22,520 nucleotides of DNA from NCBI GenBank assembly GCA_023395555.1, contig JAEWYQ010000010.1, positions 1 through 22,520 of the forward strand, given 5' to 3'. The notes under the pieces are model-generated. The model was given only the letters and a program-made list of their open reading frames with translations, was not told the DNA's origin and searched no databases. Numbering within the stretch: position 1 is the first letter of the stretch; each line of letters starts with the position of its first letter. This document shows, one piece after another, positions 8,587 to 15,708 of the stretch. This DNA comes from Bacillota bacterium (GTDB lineage Bacteria; Bacillota; Clostridia; Lachnospirales; Lachnospiraceae). The position numbers were made by a program, and so were the translations under genes.

Positions 8587-9285
8587 ATGGCGATAAATAT
8601 TTTAGTGGTAGATGACGAGAAAGCGATAGCGGATTTGATTGCCGTATATTTAAAAAATGAAAACTATAATGTACTGAAATTCTATAACGGGCAGGATGCT
8701 TTGCAATGTATCGAGCATGAGACGATAGATCTGGCTATCCTGGATGTCATGCTTCCTGATATCAGCGGTTTTTCCATCTGCCAGCAGCTCAGGGAAAAGC
8801 ATAACTTTCCTGTGATTATGCTGACAGCGAAGGATGAGGAAATCGATAAGATCACCGGGCTCACCCTGGGTGCGGATGATTACATTACAAAGCCCTTCCG
8901 GCCTCTTGAAATGGTCGCACGGGTAAAGGCACAGTTACGGAGATTCACAAGATATAATACTGCCGAACCGGCTCAGGAAGAAAATATTATTATATTTTCC
9001 GGCCTGATCCTGGATAAGGACAAGCACGAATGTACCTTGAACGAGAGACTGCTGCCTCTGACTCCGACGGAATTCTCCATCCTATGGGTGCTGGCCTCGA
9101 ACCGGGGGCGTGTGGTCAGTTCGGAAGAATTATTCCATGAGGTCTGGGGAGAAAAGTATTTTACCAACAGCAACAACACCGTCATGGTTCATATCCGTCA
9201 TTTAAGGGAAAAGATGAACGACAGTACGGAACACCCGAAATATATAAAAACGGTATGGGGGGTTGGTTACCGAATTGAAGAATAA
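8587..9285 (+). CDS. vanR: VanR-type response regulator (OmpR family)
   Basis: A 232-residue OmpR/PhoB-class regulator. The receiver domain (1-120) has the acidic pair Asp9/Asp10, phospho-Asp53 in AILDVMLPD and the Lys in DDYITKPF. The winged-helix domain (about 135-232) contains LTPTEFSILWVLASNRG and ends VWGVGYRIEE. The length and these motifs match VanR of D-Ala-D-Ser type clusters. AAGGAG lies 10 bases before the ATG. It overlaps vanS by 23 bases. It should activate vanG-vanXY-vanT, and its own promoter, through the 11-bp repeat boxes seen upstream of each. The specific vancomycin link rests on context, since the receiver and DNA-binding domains are generic. Confidence 0.9.
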   Translation: MAINILVVDDEKAIADLIAVYLKNENYNVLKFYNGQDALQCIEHETIDLAILDVMLPDISGFSICQQLREKHNFPVIMLTAKDEEIDKITGLTLGADDYITKPFRPLEMVARVKAQLRRFTRYNTAEPAQEENIIIFSGLILDKDKHECTLNERLLPLTPTEFSILWVLASNRGRVVSSEELFHEVWGEKYFTNSNNTVMVHIRHLREKMNDSTEHPKYIKTVWGVGYRIEE

Positions 9286-10387
9286 TCAGTTTCACTCCAA
9301 ATTTATCAGAAAAACGATCCTCCGATGTATCATGACGATTATCCTTGTGACCGTATTGTATGTGATTGGTGTTGTTCTGGTCTATTACCTTGCTTCCCGC
9401 ATTGTCTGGCAGCCGACACCCCTGTATTACTTTTTAAAGACAATAGAGCGTCATTTCACCTTTTTACTGCTCCTGGTCTGGTTCCTGACTGTGGCAATCA
9501 TAGTCTATATTGATTGGAGTAAAACCGTCGGTTACATTGTGGAAATTGCGGATGCCAGCACGGCCCTGGTGCAGCCGGAGGAGAAGGATATCCAGCTGTC
9601 GGAGGAGCTTCGGGAAATTGAATACCGACTGAATCAGATCAAGCGAATCGCCCTGCAAAATGAACGGGATGCCAGAGAGGCCGAACAGCGCAAAAATGAC
9701 CTCGTTGTAAATCTTGCCCATGATATCCGAACTCCCCTTGCTTCCGTAATCGGATATCTGAGCCTTTTGGACGAGGCTCCGGATATGCCCGCAAAGCAGC
9801 GGATCAAGTATACCGGCATCACGCTGGAAAAGGCCTTCCGTTTGGAACAGCTCATTGAGGAATTCTTTGAAATAACCCGCTTCAATTTAAGTTCTATTGT
9901 GGTAAATAAGGGAAAGATTAATCTCTCCTTCATGCTCCGGCAAATAGCGGATGAATTCTACCCCATGCTGTCACCCCAAAGCAAACAGACAGCCGTTCAT
10001 GTGCCGGAGGATCTGATTCTGTGGGGGGATGCGGATAAGCTCTCCCGGGTGTTTAATAATATTTTGAAAAATGCTGTTGCATACAGCTACGAGGGAAGCG
10101 TCATCGATATCACGGCCTTTGAAGATGCAGAAAATACGGTGATTCAATTCGCAAATACCGGCGATCCGATTCCGCCGCAAAAGCTGGAAACCATTTTTGA
10201 ACGCTTTTTCCGCCTGGACTCGGCCCGTTCCTCACAAACCGGAGGCGCGGGACTCGGCCTTGCCATAGCAAAGGAGATTGTGACCGCCCACGGCGGAACC
10301 ATCGCGGCGCAATGCGAGGAGGACAGAACAACCTTTACCGTCACTCTCCCCAAAGGTGCAAAAACGGTGTCCAAAAACGGTGCCTGA
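9263..10387 (+). CDS. vanS: VanS-type sensor histidine kinase
   Basis: A membrane kinase of 374 residues from the TTG at 9263. It has two membrane spans (about 19-44 and 64-84) with a short outside loop of about 20 residues. The H-box LAHDIRTPLASV has phospho-acceptor His153, the N-box is NILKNAVAY, and the G-box GGAGLGLAIAKE follows an FERFFRLD F-box. The short sensor loop is typical of VanS from D-Ala-D-Ser clusters, which sense vancomycin or cell-wall damage. The start is uncertain: another in-frame TTG at 9275 is possible and neither has a well-placed ribosome site, so translational coupling to vanR is likely. The 23-base overlap with vanR supports a single transcript. Confidence 0.88.
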   Translation: MVTELKNNQFHSKFIRKTILRCIMTIILVTVLYVIGVVLVYYLASRIVWQPTPLYYFLKTIERHFTFLLLLVWFLTVAIIVYIDWSKTVGYIVEIADASTALVQPEEKDIQLSEELREIEYRLNQIKRIALQNERDAREAEQRKNDLVVNLAHDIRTPLASVIGYLSLLDEAPDMPAKQRIKYTGITLEKAFRLEQLIEEFFEITRFNLSSIVVNKGKINLSFMLRQIADEFYPMLSPQSKQTAVHVPEDLILWGDADKLSRVFNNILKNAVAYSYEGSVIDITAFEDAENTVIQFANTGDPIPPQKLETIFERFFRLDSARSSQTGGAGLGLAIAKEIVTAHGGTIAAQCEEDRTTFTVTLPKGAKTVSKNGA

Positions 10388-10396
10388 CACCCAAAC

Positions 10397-10433
10397 TAAG
10401 AGTTCCATAAGGCTTTCTTAAGATTTTAATAAG
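10397..10433 (+). promoter_or_regulatory. vanG control region: four 11-bp-spaced TAAG boxes
   Basis: TAAG occurs at 10397, 10408, 10419 and 10430 (starts), an exact 11-base period over four units; the second and third are the fullest (ATAAGG, TTAAGA). The array lies just after vanS. A -10-like TAATAT begins at 10466, 36 bases after the last TAAG start; the matching distance at vanR is 37. This fits tandem binding of VanR dimers on one face of the helix. Confidence 0.65.
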
Positions 10434-10450
10434 CGCAAATTCCAATATGG

Positions 10451-10500
10451 CCTGTTCGTTTCTGGTAATATTACATATACCGGAACCGGACAGGTTTTTT
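10451..10500 (+). terminator. Intrinsic terminator or attenuator before vanG
   Basis: Left arm CCTGTTCGTTTCTGGT (10451-10466) pairs with right arm ACCGGAACCGGACAGG (10479-10494) over 16 positions: 13 Watson-Crick, 2 G-U and 1 mismatch, with a 12-nt loop. Six T residues follow (10495-10500). This is a strong Rho-independent terminator. It can end vanRS mRNA, or act as an attenuator of read-through into vanG. Confidence 0.78.
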
Positions 10501-10527
10501 GATGCCTGCTCTTATGTTCAATAAAAT
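10499..10527 (+). promoter_or_regulatory. Alternative sigma-A-like promoter directly before vanG
   Basis: TTGATG (10499-10504) and TAAAAT (10522-10527) are exactly 17 bases apart, 4 of 6 and 5 of 6 to consensus, immediately after the terminator. Transcription would begin near 10534, leaving a leader of only about 15 bases that starts at the AAAGGA ribosome site. It could give low basal vanG expression independent of the TAAG boxes. Confidence 0.35.
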
Positions 10528-10548
10528 CAGAATGAAAGGATTGATATT

Positions 10549-11598
10549 ATGAAACAAACAACAATAGCCGTTCTGTTCGGCGGCCAGTCTGCGGAATATG
10601 AGGTGTCCCTGCAGTCAGCCTGTTCCGTGATCGAAAATCTTAACCCGGAGAAATATCATGTTATTCTCCTTGGCATCACCCGCCAGGGTGAATGGCTGAA
10701 ATACAGCGGCAGCGCCAGCCAGATACGGGAGGATAGCTGGAGCAGACATCCCTCCTGCCTTCCGGCGGTTATTTCACCGGACCGCAAGACCCATGGAATT
10801 CTTGTAACAGAAGACGGCAAGGTAACGGCAATTCCCATTGACGCAGCCTTTCCCGTATTACACGGCAGAAACGGGGAGGATGGAACGGTACAGGGCCTGC
10901 TGGAGATGGCGGGCATTCCCTGCATTGGATGCGGAACTCTCAGCTCAGCCCTGTGCATGGATAAGGACATCGCACACAAGCTGGTACGCTTGTCAGGAAT
11001 CAAAACTCCTGCGTCGGTTGTACTGGATGCTCCTGTTTCTCCGAATGAACTGTATAAAATGACTGCGGACCTGCAATATCCTTTCTTCGTGAAACCGGTC
11101 AACTCCGGCTCTTCCTTTGGCATTACCAAAATCAATGCACAAAGTGAGCTGTGGGATGCAATTCTTACCGCTTCCCGGCATGACCGGAAGGTGATTATCG
11201 AAGAAGCCGTTGCGGGCTTTGAAGTCGGCTGCGCGGTCCTTGGCAATGAAACGCTTACCATCGGTCAGGTTGATGAAATTGAGCTGGGGCAGGGCTTTTT
11301 TGACTACACGGAGAAATACACCTTAAAAACCTCGAAAATACACATGCCTGCCCGCATTGACGAGGACACGGCCAATCGGGTAAAGCAAACGGCGGCTTCC
11401 ATTTACCGGACTCTTGGCTGCCGGGGCCTGGCAAGGGTGGACATGTTCCTGACCCCCGGAAAGGAAATCGTCTTTAATGAAGTAAATACGATCCCCGGCT
11501 TTACCTCCCACAGCCGTTACCCCAATATGCTCAAAGGAATCGGGATGACCTTTCCGCAAATTATAGAAGAACTCATAAGGCTGGCGATGCAGTCATGA
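10549..11598 (+). CDS. vanG: D-alanine--D-serine ligase, VanG type
   Basis: A 349-residue ATP-grasp ligase that joins D-Ala to D-Ser in the cytoplasm, giving cell-wall precursors with low vancomycin affinity. Visible motifs: GGQSAEYEVS (11-20) at the N-terminal substrate site; VLHGRNGEDG (103-112); Lys182 in FVKPVNSGSSFG; the specificity-loop sequence FFDYTEKYTLKTSK (250-263), with the EKY of VanC/E/G-type enzymes rather than the pattern of D-Ala-D-Lac ligases; and metal-binding NEVNTIPGFTSHSRYP (310-325). AAAGGA lies about 8 bases before the ATG. Its stop overlaps the vanXY start (ATGA). The VanG assignment within the D-Ser group is from remembered sequence similarity; the D-Ser specificity is also supported by the adjacent racemase. 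Confidence 0.94.
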   Translation: MKQTTIAVLFGGQSAEYEVSLQSACSVIENLNPEKYHVILLGITRQGEWLKYSGSASQIREDSWSRHPSCLPAVISPDRKTHGILVTEDGKVTAIPIDAAFPVLHGRNGEDGTVQGLLEMAGIPCIGCGTLSSALCMDKDIAHKLVRLSGIKTPASVVLDAPVSPNELYKMTADLQYPFFVKPVNSGSSFGITKINAQSELWDAILTASRHDRKVIIEEAVAGFEVGCAVLGNETLTIGQVDEIELGQGFFDYTEKYTLKTSKIHMPARIDEDTANRVKQTAASIYRTLGCRGLARVDMFLTPGKEIVFNEVNTIPGFTSHSRYPNMLKGIGMTFPQIIEELIRLAMQS

Positions 11599-12359
11599 AA
11601 ACGCTTCAATTTACCCATTCCGATATTTCAAAGGGGCATCTGATTCTCGTCAACCCTTCCCACCCTTTGACAACTCCTGTTCCGGAGAATTGCCTTATGC
11701 CGGTGCGTCCTGATTTTGCGCGGATTTTCCTGGAAAGGCAGGCTGCTAAAATGCTGTCGGAAATTACGGCCCGCTTAAAATGCAGGCATGAGGTCGTTCC
11801 GGTCAGCGGTTACCGTACGATGCAGGAACAGCAGGCGATCTATGCGGATTCCCTGCGCAAACACGGGAGAGTTTTTACACAAAAATATGTTGCCGTCCCA
11901 GGATGCAGCGAACACCAAACCGGCCTTGCCATCGATCTTGCAAAGAACGGGAATAACATTGATTTTATTCGCCCTGATTTCCCCTACAACGGTATTTGCG
12001 GAATTTTCCGTGAGCTTTCCGTACCCTATGGTTTTATTGAGCGCTATCCCGCAGGCCGTGAAGCAATCACACATATCGCCCATGAACCATGGCATTTCCG
12101 CTATGTAGGATATCCTCATTCGGAGCTGATGAGGGAGCAAAATTTCACATTGGAGGAATACACCAGCTATCTTAAACAGTTTCCCTACCGGGGCGATCAC
12201 CTGCATTTCAAGCGTAACCAGCGAAGCTTTGAGATCTTCCATGTTTCTGTTTCGGATGACCGGAAGGCCCTGGCAGAAATCCCCGGTCATATTCCATATC
12301 AGGTATCGGGTAATAATGAAGATGGTGTTGTTGTGACATTATGGAGGGACGGATTATGA
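11595..12359 (+). CDS. vanXY: VanXY D,D-dipeptidase/D,D-carboxypeptidase
   Basis: A 254-residue zinc peptidase of the VanX/VanY (M15) group that cleaves D-Ala-D-Ala and removes terminal D-Ala from pentapeptide precursors, so that only D-Ser-ended ones remain. Residues seen: SGYRT (71-75), zinc ligands His107 and Asp114 in SEHQTGLAIDL, and the catalytic/zinc pair Glu164 and His167 in HEPWHFRY. There is no signal peptide or membrane span, as for the bifunctional cytoplasmic VanXY enzymes and unlike membrane-anchored VanY. It is translationally coupled at both ends by 4-base ATGA overlaps (with vanG and vanT). The length matches VanXY of VanC/VanG clusters. Confidence 0.93.
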   Translation: MKTLQFTHSDISKGHLILVNPSHPLTTPVPENCLMPVRPDFARIFLERQAAKMLSEITARLKCRHEVVPVSGYRTMQEQQAIYADSLRKHGRVFTQKYVAVPGCSEHQTGLAIDLAKNGNNIDFIRPDFPYNGICGIFRELSVPYGFIERYPAGREAITHIAHEPWHFRYVGYPHSELMREQNFTLEEYTSYLKQFPYRGDHLHFKRNQRSFEIFHVSVSDDRKALAEIPGHIPYQVSGNNEDGVVVTLWRDGL

Positions 12360-13543
12360 TAAGATCTAAAAATGTCAATGTAAAACCCGGCCCCGCGCTT
12401 CCTTCCGGGATGCATTCTATGGAGCACAAAGACCGGGCCTGGACTGAAATCAATATGGTAAACCTGCGGCACAACGTAAAGGTTTTACAAGAAGCGCTCC
12501 CTGCCAGTTGTGAGATCATGGCGGTTGTGAAAGCAAATGCCTATGGTCACGGCGCTGTTCCAATATCGTCCTTCCTGAACCGCATCGGTGTTCACACCTT
12601 TGCTGTTGCTACCATTCACGAAGGAATTCATCTGCGCAGGAAAGGAATGAAAGGCGAAATCCTGATTCTCGGCTATACACCGCCAACAAAGGCCCCTTTG
12701 CTTTTTCGGTATGGTTTATCGCAAACGGTGGCCGATGCGGAACATGCAAGGGACTTGAATTGTTTTGGCAAGCCGATACCGGTTCATATTAAAGTGGATA
12801 CGGGGATGCATCGGCTTGGAGAAAGCTATCGCCATTTATTTGAAATTGCATCTATATTTGGTTGTAAGAATCTTAAGATTATGGGCATTTTTACACATCT
12901 TTGCGCGGCAGACAGCCTGGAAGAGACCGATATTTCTTTTACGAAACAGCAGATTCAAAATTTCTATGAACTTTTAGACGGATTAAAGACAAAGCAGATC
13001 CCGCTTCCTCCGACACACATTCAAAGCAGCTACGGGGTCTTGAATTATCCCGAGCTCCAATGCAGCTATGCCCGGATTGGAATTGCTCTTTACGGTGTTT
13101 TAAGCACCTCCGGTGCAAATACCAAATGCTCCCTGGATCTGCGCCCTGTTCTGGCCTTGAAATCCAGAGTTGCCCTTATCAGGACAATTGCCCCCGGAGA
13201 GAGCGTGGGCTATGGACGAAGCTTTACCGCACAGGAAGAAAAGAGAATTGCCGTTATTTCCATTGGATATGCGGATGGTTTCCCCCGCAGCCTTTCCGCA
13301 AAAGGCCATGTTTTAATCAGAGGATGTAAGGTGCCGGTTATCGGCCGGATTTGTATGGATCAGCTGACGGTTGATGTTACCGGAGTTCCTGATGTTAAAA
13401 GGGGGGATGTTGTCACTTTGATCGGCAGCGACGGTGCAGAAATAATCACCGCAGAGCAGACAGCAGTTGGTGCGGGAACCATCACGAATGAACTCCTCAG
13501 CAGATTAAGCGATTCCCGTTTGGGAAGAAGATTAATTTTTTAA
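12356..13543 (+). CDS. vanT: VanT-type serine racemase, soluble PLP domain only
   Basis: A 395-residue PLP-dependent alanine-racemase-fold protein that would convert L-Ser to D-Ser for VanG. PLP lysine is Lys59 in VVKANAYGHG; the opposing catalytic tyrosine is Tyr286 in SVGYGRSF; ICMDQ (332-336) is conserved. At the position where alanine racemases have Tyr (INYE) this protein has Asn378 (ITNE), the change associated with serine use in VanT. The N-terminus is a short polar tail of about 25 residues; the roughly 300-residue membrane domain of one-piece VanT proteins is absent. The start at 12356 is chosen because GGAGGG lies 7 bases upstream and the ATGA overlaps the vanXY stop; an in-frame ATG at 12341 lacks a site. 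A residual alanine-racemase role is possible. Confidence 0.9.
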   Translation: MIRSKNVNVKPGPALPSGMHSMEHKDRAWTEINMVNLRHNVKVLQEALPASCEIMAVVKANAYGHGAVPISSFLNRIGVHTFAVATIHEGIHLRRKGMKGEILILGYTPPTKAPLLFRYGLSQTVADAEHARDLNCFGKPIPVHIKVDTGMHRLGESYRHLFEIASIFGCKNLKIMGIFTHLCAADSLEETDISFTKQQIQNFYELLDGLKTKQIPLPPTHIQSSYGVLNYPELQCSYARIGIALYGVLSTSGANTKCSLDLRPVLALKSRVALIRTIAPGESVGYGRSFTAQEEKRIAVISIGYADGFPRSLSAKGHVLIRGCKVPVIGRICMDQLTVDVTGVPDVKRGDVVTLIGSDGAEIITAEQTAVGAGTITNELLSRLSDSRLGRRLIF

Positions 13544-13547
13544 TCTT
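13528..13547 (+). terminator. AT-rich hairpin at the end of vanT
   Basis: AAGATTAA (13528-13535) pairs perfectly with TTAATCTT (13540-13547) around TTTT, overlapping the vanT stop codon. The stem is AT-rich and no T-run follows, so it is a weak terminator at best. No better candidate was seen in the 84 bases between vanT and the convergent kinase gene. Confidence 0.25.
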
Positions 13548-13627
13548 TAAAAGCATGGGAAGTCCATGTTAAATTGCTTCGCGCAAGGATCGGATCCGGC
13601 AGCCCCAGGATTGTGCGCCTTACGGGC

Positions 13628-14884
13628 TTATACCGGCTTCATCACTAAATTAACTGTAATTGTATTCTCACCTATTTCAGCAAAGGCATCGCCGCCCATT
13701 TTCATCATCAGATGCTTTGCGATATAGAGTCCGAGCCCGTTTCCAGGCTTTCCCTGAGAATTTGAGCCGCGCCAGAAGCTGTCAAATATATGAACCGATT
13801 CGGCGGGAGCGAGGGAGCATCCGGTGCTTGTAACTGATATAAGCTGGCAACCTTCCTCTCTGCCGAAGGCAATGCCTATTCTCTTCCCGTCACCATATTT
13901 CATGGCATTTTCCAGTAAATTGCACAGTGCCTCATAAACTCTTCCGCTGTCTCCGGACAAAAGCAGATTGTCGTACGGGGCGATCTCAAACACCGTGCCG
14001 GCTAAATCGGTCCGCCAGCGGTACGCGTTATCAACACGGGAAATTACTTCATCAAGATAAAACTCGTCAATGACCACAGGCAAATCAAGCATTTCCACGG
14101 ATGCCCCTTCCTGCAATTTCTGTACCAGCGATTGTATTTCCGAGGTGCGTTCGTCAATCTTCAAGAGCAGTTCCTGTTGTTTTGCCGTATCTGCATAAAT
14201 GCCTTCCTGTAACGCCTTTGAACAAAGAGTAATAGCACTGAGGGGCGTTTTTATATCATGGGACAGAGCGAGTACCGTTTTTGACTTTTCCTTTGTCAGT
14301 GACAGATTCTTTGTTTGTTCTTTTTCCAATGTTTCACGCAGTCTGTCCAGCCCCCAAAGAAAACGCCCGAAAAACCGGCTTTTCTGTTCGGGTACGGCGG
14401 CGGTAAAATCTCCTTTGGAGAGCTGTTCCGGTATACTTTCAAACACAAACATCGGCTTTATTACCGCAGATTTCACGTATAATAAAATCCCTATTAAGAA
14501 AAAAAGCATACCGCAGAGAATAACATTGGCCCAGACAAGGAAGGCTGCCGCTCTGACATCCGGATTAATATAATCAAAACGGATGTAGCCTGCAAGCTCT
14601 CCGTCGTCATACAAAGGGCGGATGAGATAGCTCTCACCGCTAAAAAACTGCGGGTTCCTATCGTACAGCAGGGTAATTTCCGCATGGGTAATGGACCGGC
14701 AAGCGGCAATGTCGCTTTCGGTTATGCTGCCATTTGAATTATATAAGGCAATCAGCCTGTTCGCTTCGATATTGTATATTTTATCTGCAGAATTTCCGCC
14801 CAGCCTGTACACCAGATTCAATACGGTAATTCCTGCAATAAATAGCACAAGCACAAAGACGATGATACCGTTAAATCTCTTCAT
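13628..14884 (-). CDS. VanS/PhoR-like sensor histidine kinase
   Basis: A 418-residue membrane kinase with spans at about 7-28 and 112-136 and an extracellular domain of about 83 residues between them. A HAMP-like linker and coiled region follow, then the H-box ALSHDIKTPLSAI with His209, N-box LLENAMKYGDGKR, F-box-like HIFDSFWRG and G-box GNGLGLYIAKH. It starts 3 bases after the response-regulator stop, with GAGG about 8 bases upstream. With that regulator and the divergent FtsX-type transporter it forms a regulator-kinase-ABC module, a layout often used to sense and resist peptide antibiotics or envelope stress. The signal is unknown. It is convergent with vanT. Confidence 0.92.
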   Translation of the reverse strand: MKRFNGIIVFVLVLFIAGITVLNLVYRLGGNSADKIYNIEANRLIALYNSNGSITESDIAACRSITHAEITLLYDRNPQFFSGESYLIRPLYDDGELAGYIRFDYINPDVRAAAFLVWANVILCGMLFFLIGILLYVKSAVIKPMFVFESIPEQLSKGDFTAAVPEQKSRFFGRFLWGLDRLRETLEKEQTKNLSLTKEKSKTVLALSHDIKTPLSAITLCSKALQEGIYADTAKQQELLLKIDERTSEIQSLVQKLQEGASVEMLDLPVVIDEFYLDEVISRVDNAYRWRTDLAGTVFEIAPYDNLLLSGDSGRVYEALCNLLENAMKYGDGKRIGIAFGREEGCQLISVTSTGCSLAPAESVHIFDSFWRGSNSQGKPGNGLGLYIAKHLMMKMGGDAFAEIGENTITVNLVMKPV

Positions 14885-14887
14885 ATG

Positions 14888-15565
14888 CTAAGCCTCATAT
14901 TTGTAACCAACTCCCCAGACCGTTAAAATATGTCTGGGATTCGCACTATCTGTCTCAATTTTATCCCGCAGGCGTTTGATATGCACCGTAAGGGTTGACG
15001 GCTCCGAGAAACAGTATTCACCCCAGACCCAATTCAACAGAGCCTCTTTCCTAAGGGCTTTCCCTGCATTCTGTGCCATATAGAACAGTAAGTCAAATTC
15101 CTTCGGGTTAAGTTCAAGGGCTTTCCCTGCAAATATCGCCGTGCGGCTGCTGTCGTCAATCACCAGCTCCCCGGCCACAAGCTTTTTCCCAAGAGGATCA
15201 CAGCCATAATGCCGCCTGTATAATGCGGCTATTTTTGCGCGGAGAAGGTCCATGTCAAAGGGCTTTTCTATGTAATCATCTGCGCCGAGATTCAGTCCGT
15301 TCAGCTTATCGTCCTTTCCGCCCCGTGCGCTGACGATGATCAGCGGGATATTCTGCTTGCGGTGGATTTCATCGCAGACAGAAAAGCCATCCATGCCGGG
15401 CAGATTTATGTCCAGCAGAACAAGGCGCGGAATATCATATTTAAGAAATGCAAGCCCGGCTTCGCCGCTGCCCCGCACTTCGCAGGAATAGCCGTCCCTT
15501 ATAAGAAAATCCCGAAGCAATTCCGCAATTTCGGCATCGTCTTCAATAATGAATATATCCGTCAT
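14888..15565 (-). CDS. OmpR-family response regulator
   Basis: A 225-residue regulator with receiver domain (1-118: acidic pair Asp9/Asp10 in IIEDD, phospho-Asp52 in LLDINLPGMDG, Lys in DDYIEKPFDMD) and a winged-helix domain ending HILTVWGVGYKYEA. The start at 15565 is preferred because AGGAGGAG lies 5 bases upstream; the ATG at 15595 is in frame but would place that site inside the protein. It is the partner of the kinase downstream. It likely controls the divergent transporter operon and possibly itself from the shared region 15566-15708. Confidence 0.92.
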   Translation of the reverse strand: MTDIFIIEDDAEIAELLRDFLIRDGYSCEVRGSGEAGLAFLKYDIPRLVLLDINLPGMDGFSVCDEIHRKQNIPLIIVSARGGKDDKLNGLNLGADDYIEKPFDMDLLRAKIAALYRRHYGCDPLGKKLVAGELVIDDSSRTAIFAGKALELNPKEFDLLFYMAQNAGKALRKEALLNWVWGEYCFSEPSTLTVHIKRLRDKIETDSANPRHILTVWGVGYKYEA

Positions 15566-15600
15566 TTGATCTCCTCCTGTGCCCATAAAACCCAATAAAT

Positions 15601-15629
15601 GTTATATCATAAAACTTGAGGTTTTTCAA
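15601..15629 (-). promoter_or_regulatory. Promoter of the second two-component operon
   Basis: On the minus strand, -35 TTGAAA (15624-15629) and -10 TATAAC (15601-15606) are separated by exactly 17 bases and lie about 35 bases before the regulator start. Both hexamers are 5 of 6 to consensus, so this looks like an unaided housekeeping promoter. Confidence 0.6.
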
Positions 15630-15640
15630 TACGAATTGGA

Positions 15641-15674
15641 TTTAAGGATTTTTTAATATTTAACATGCTATCCT
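15641..15674 (+). promoter_or_regulatory. Transporter promoter with paired TTTAA boxes
   Basis: TTTAAGG at 15641 and TTTAATA at 15652 are 11 bases apart, followed by an extended -10 (TG at 15666-15667, TATCCT at 15669-15674) with no good -35. This looks like an activator-dependent promoter read by an OmpR-family regulator. The TTAAGG core (15642-15647) is identical to the boxes before vanR. Confidence 0.45.
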
Positions 15675-15708
15675 GGAAACATCAAATAATACAGGAGGAA
15701 TTCACCCT

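Noticed and set aside
12341..12355. Upstream in-frame ATG for vanT
   Set aside because: The GGAGGG site would lie within its first codons; the ATG at 12356 is correctly spaced and overlaps the vanXY stop as ATGA.
13548..13627. A strong terminator between the convergent vanT and kinase genes
   Set aside because: Only short imperfect pairings (for example GCGCA/TGCGC) without a T-run on either strand were found.
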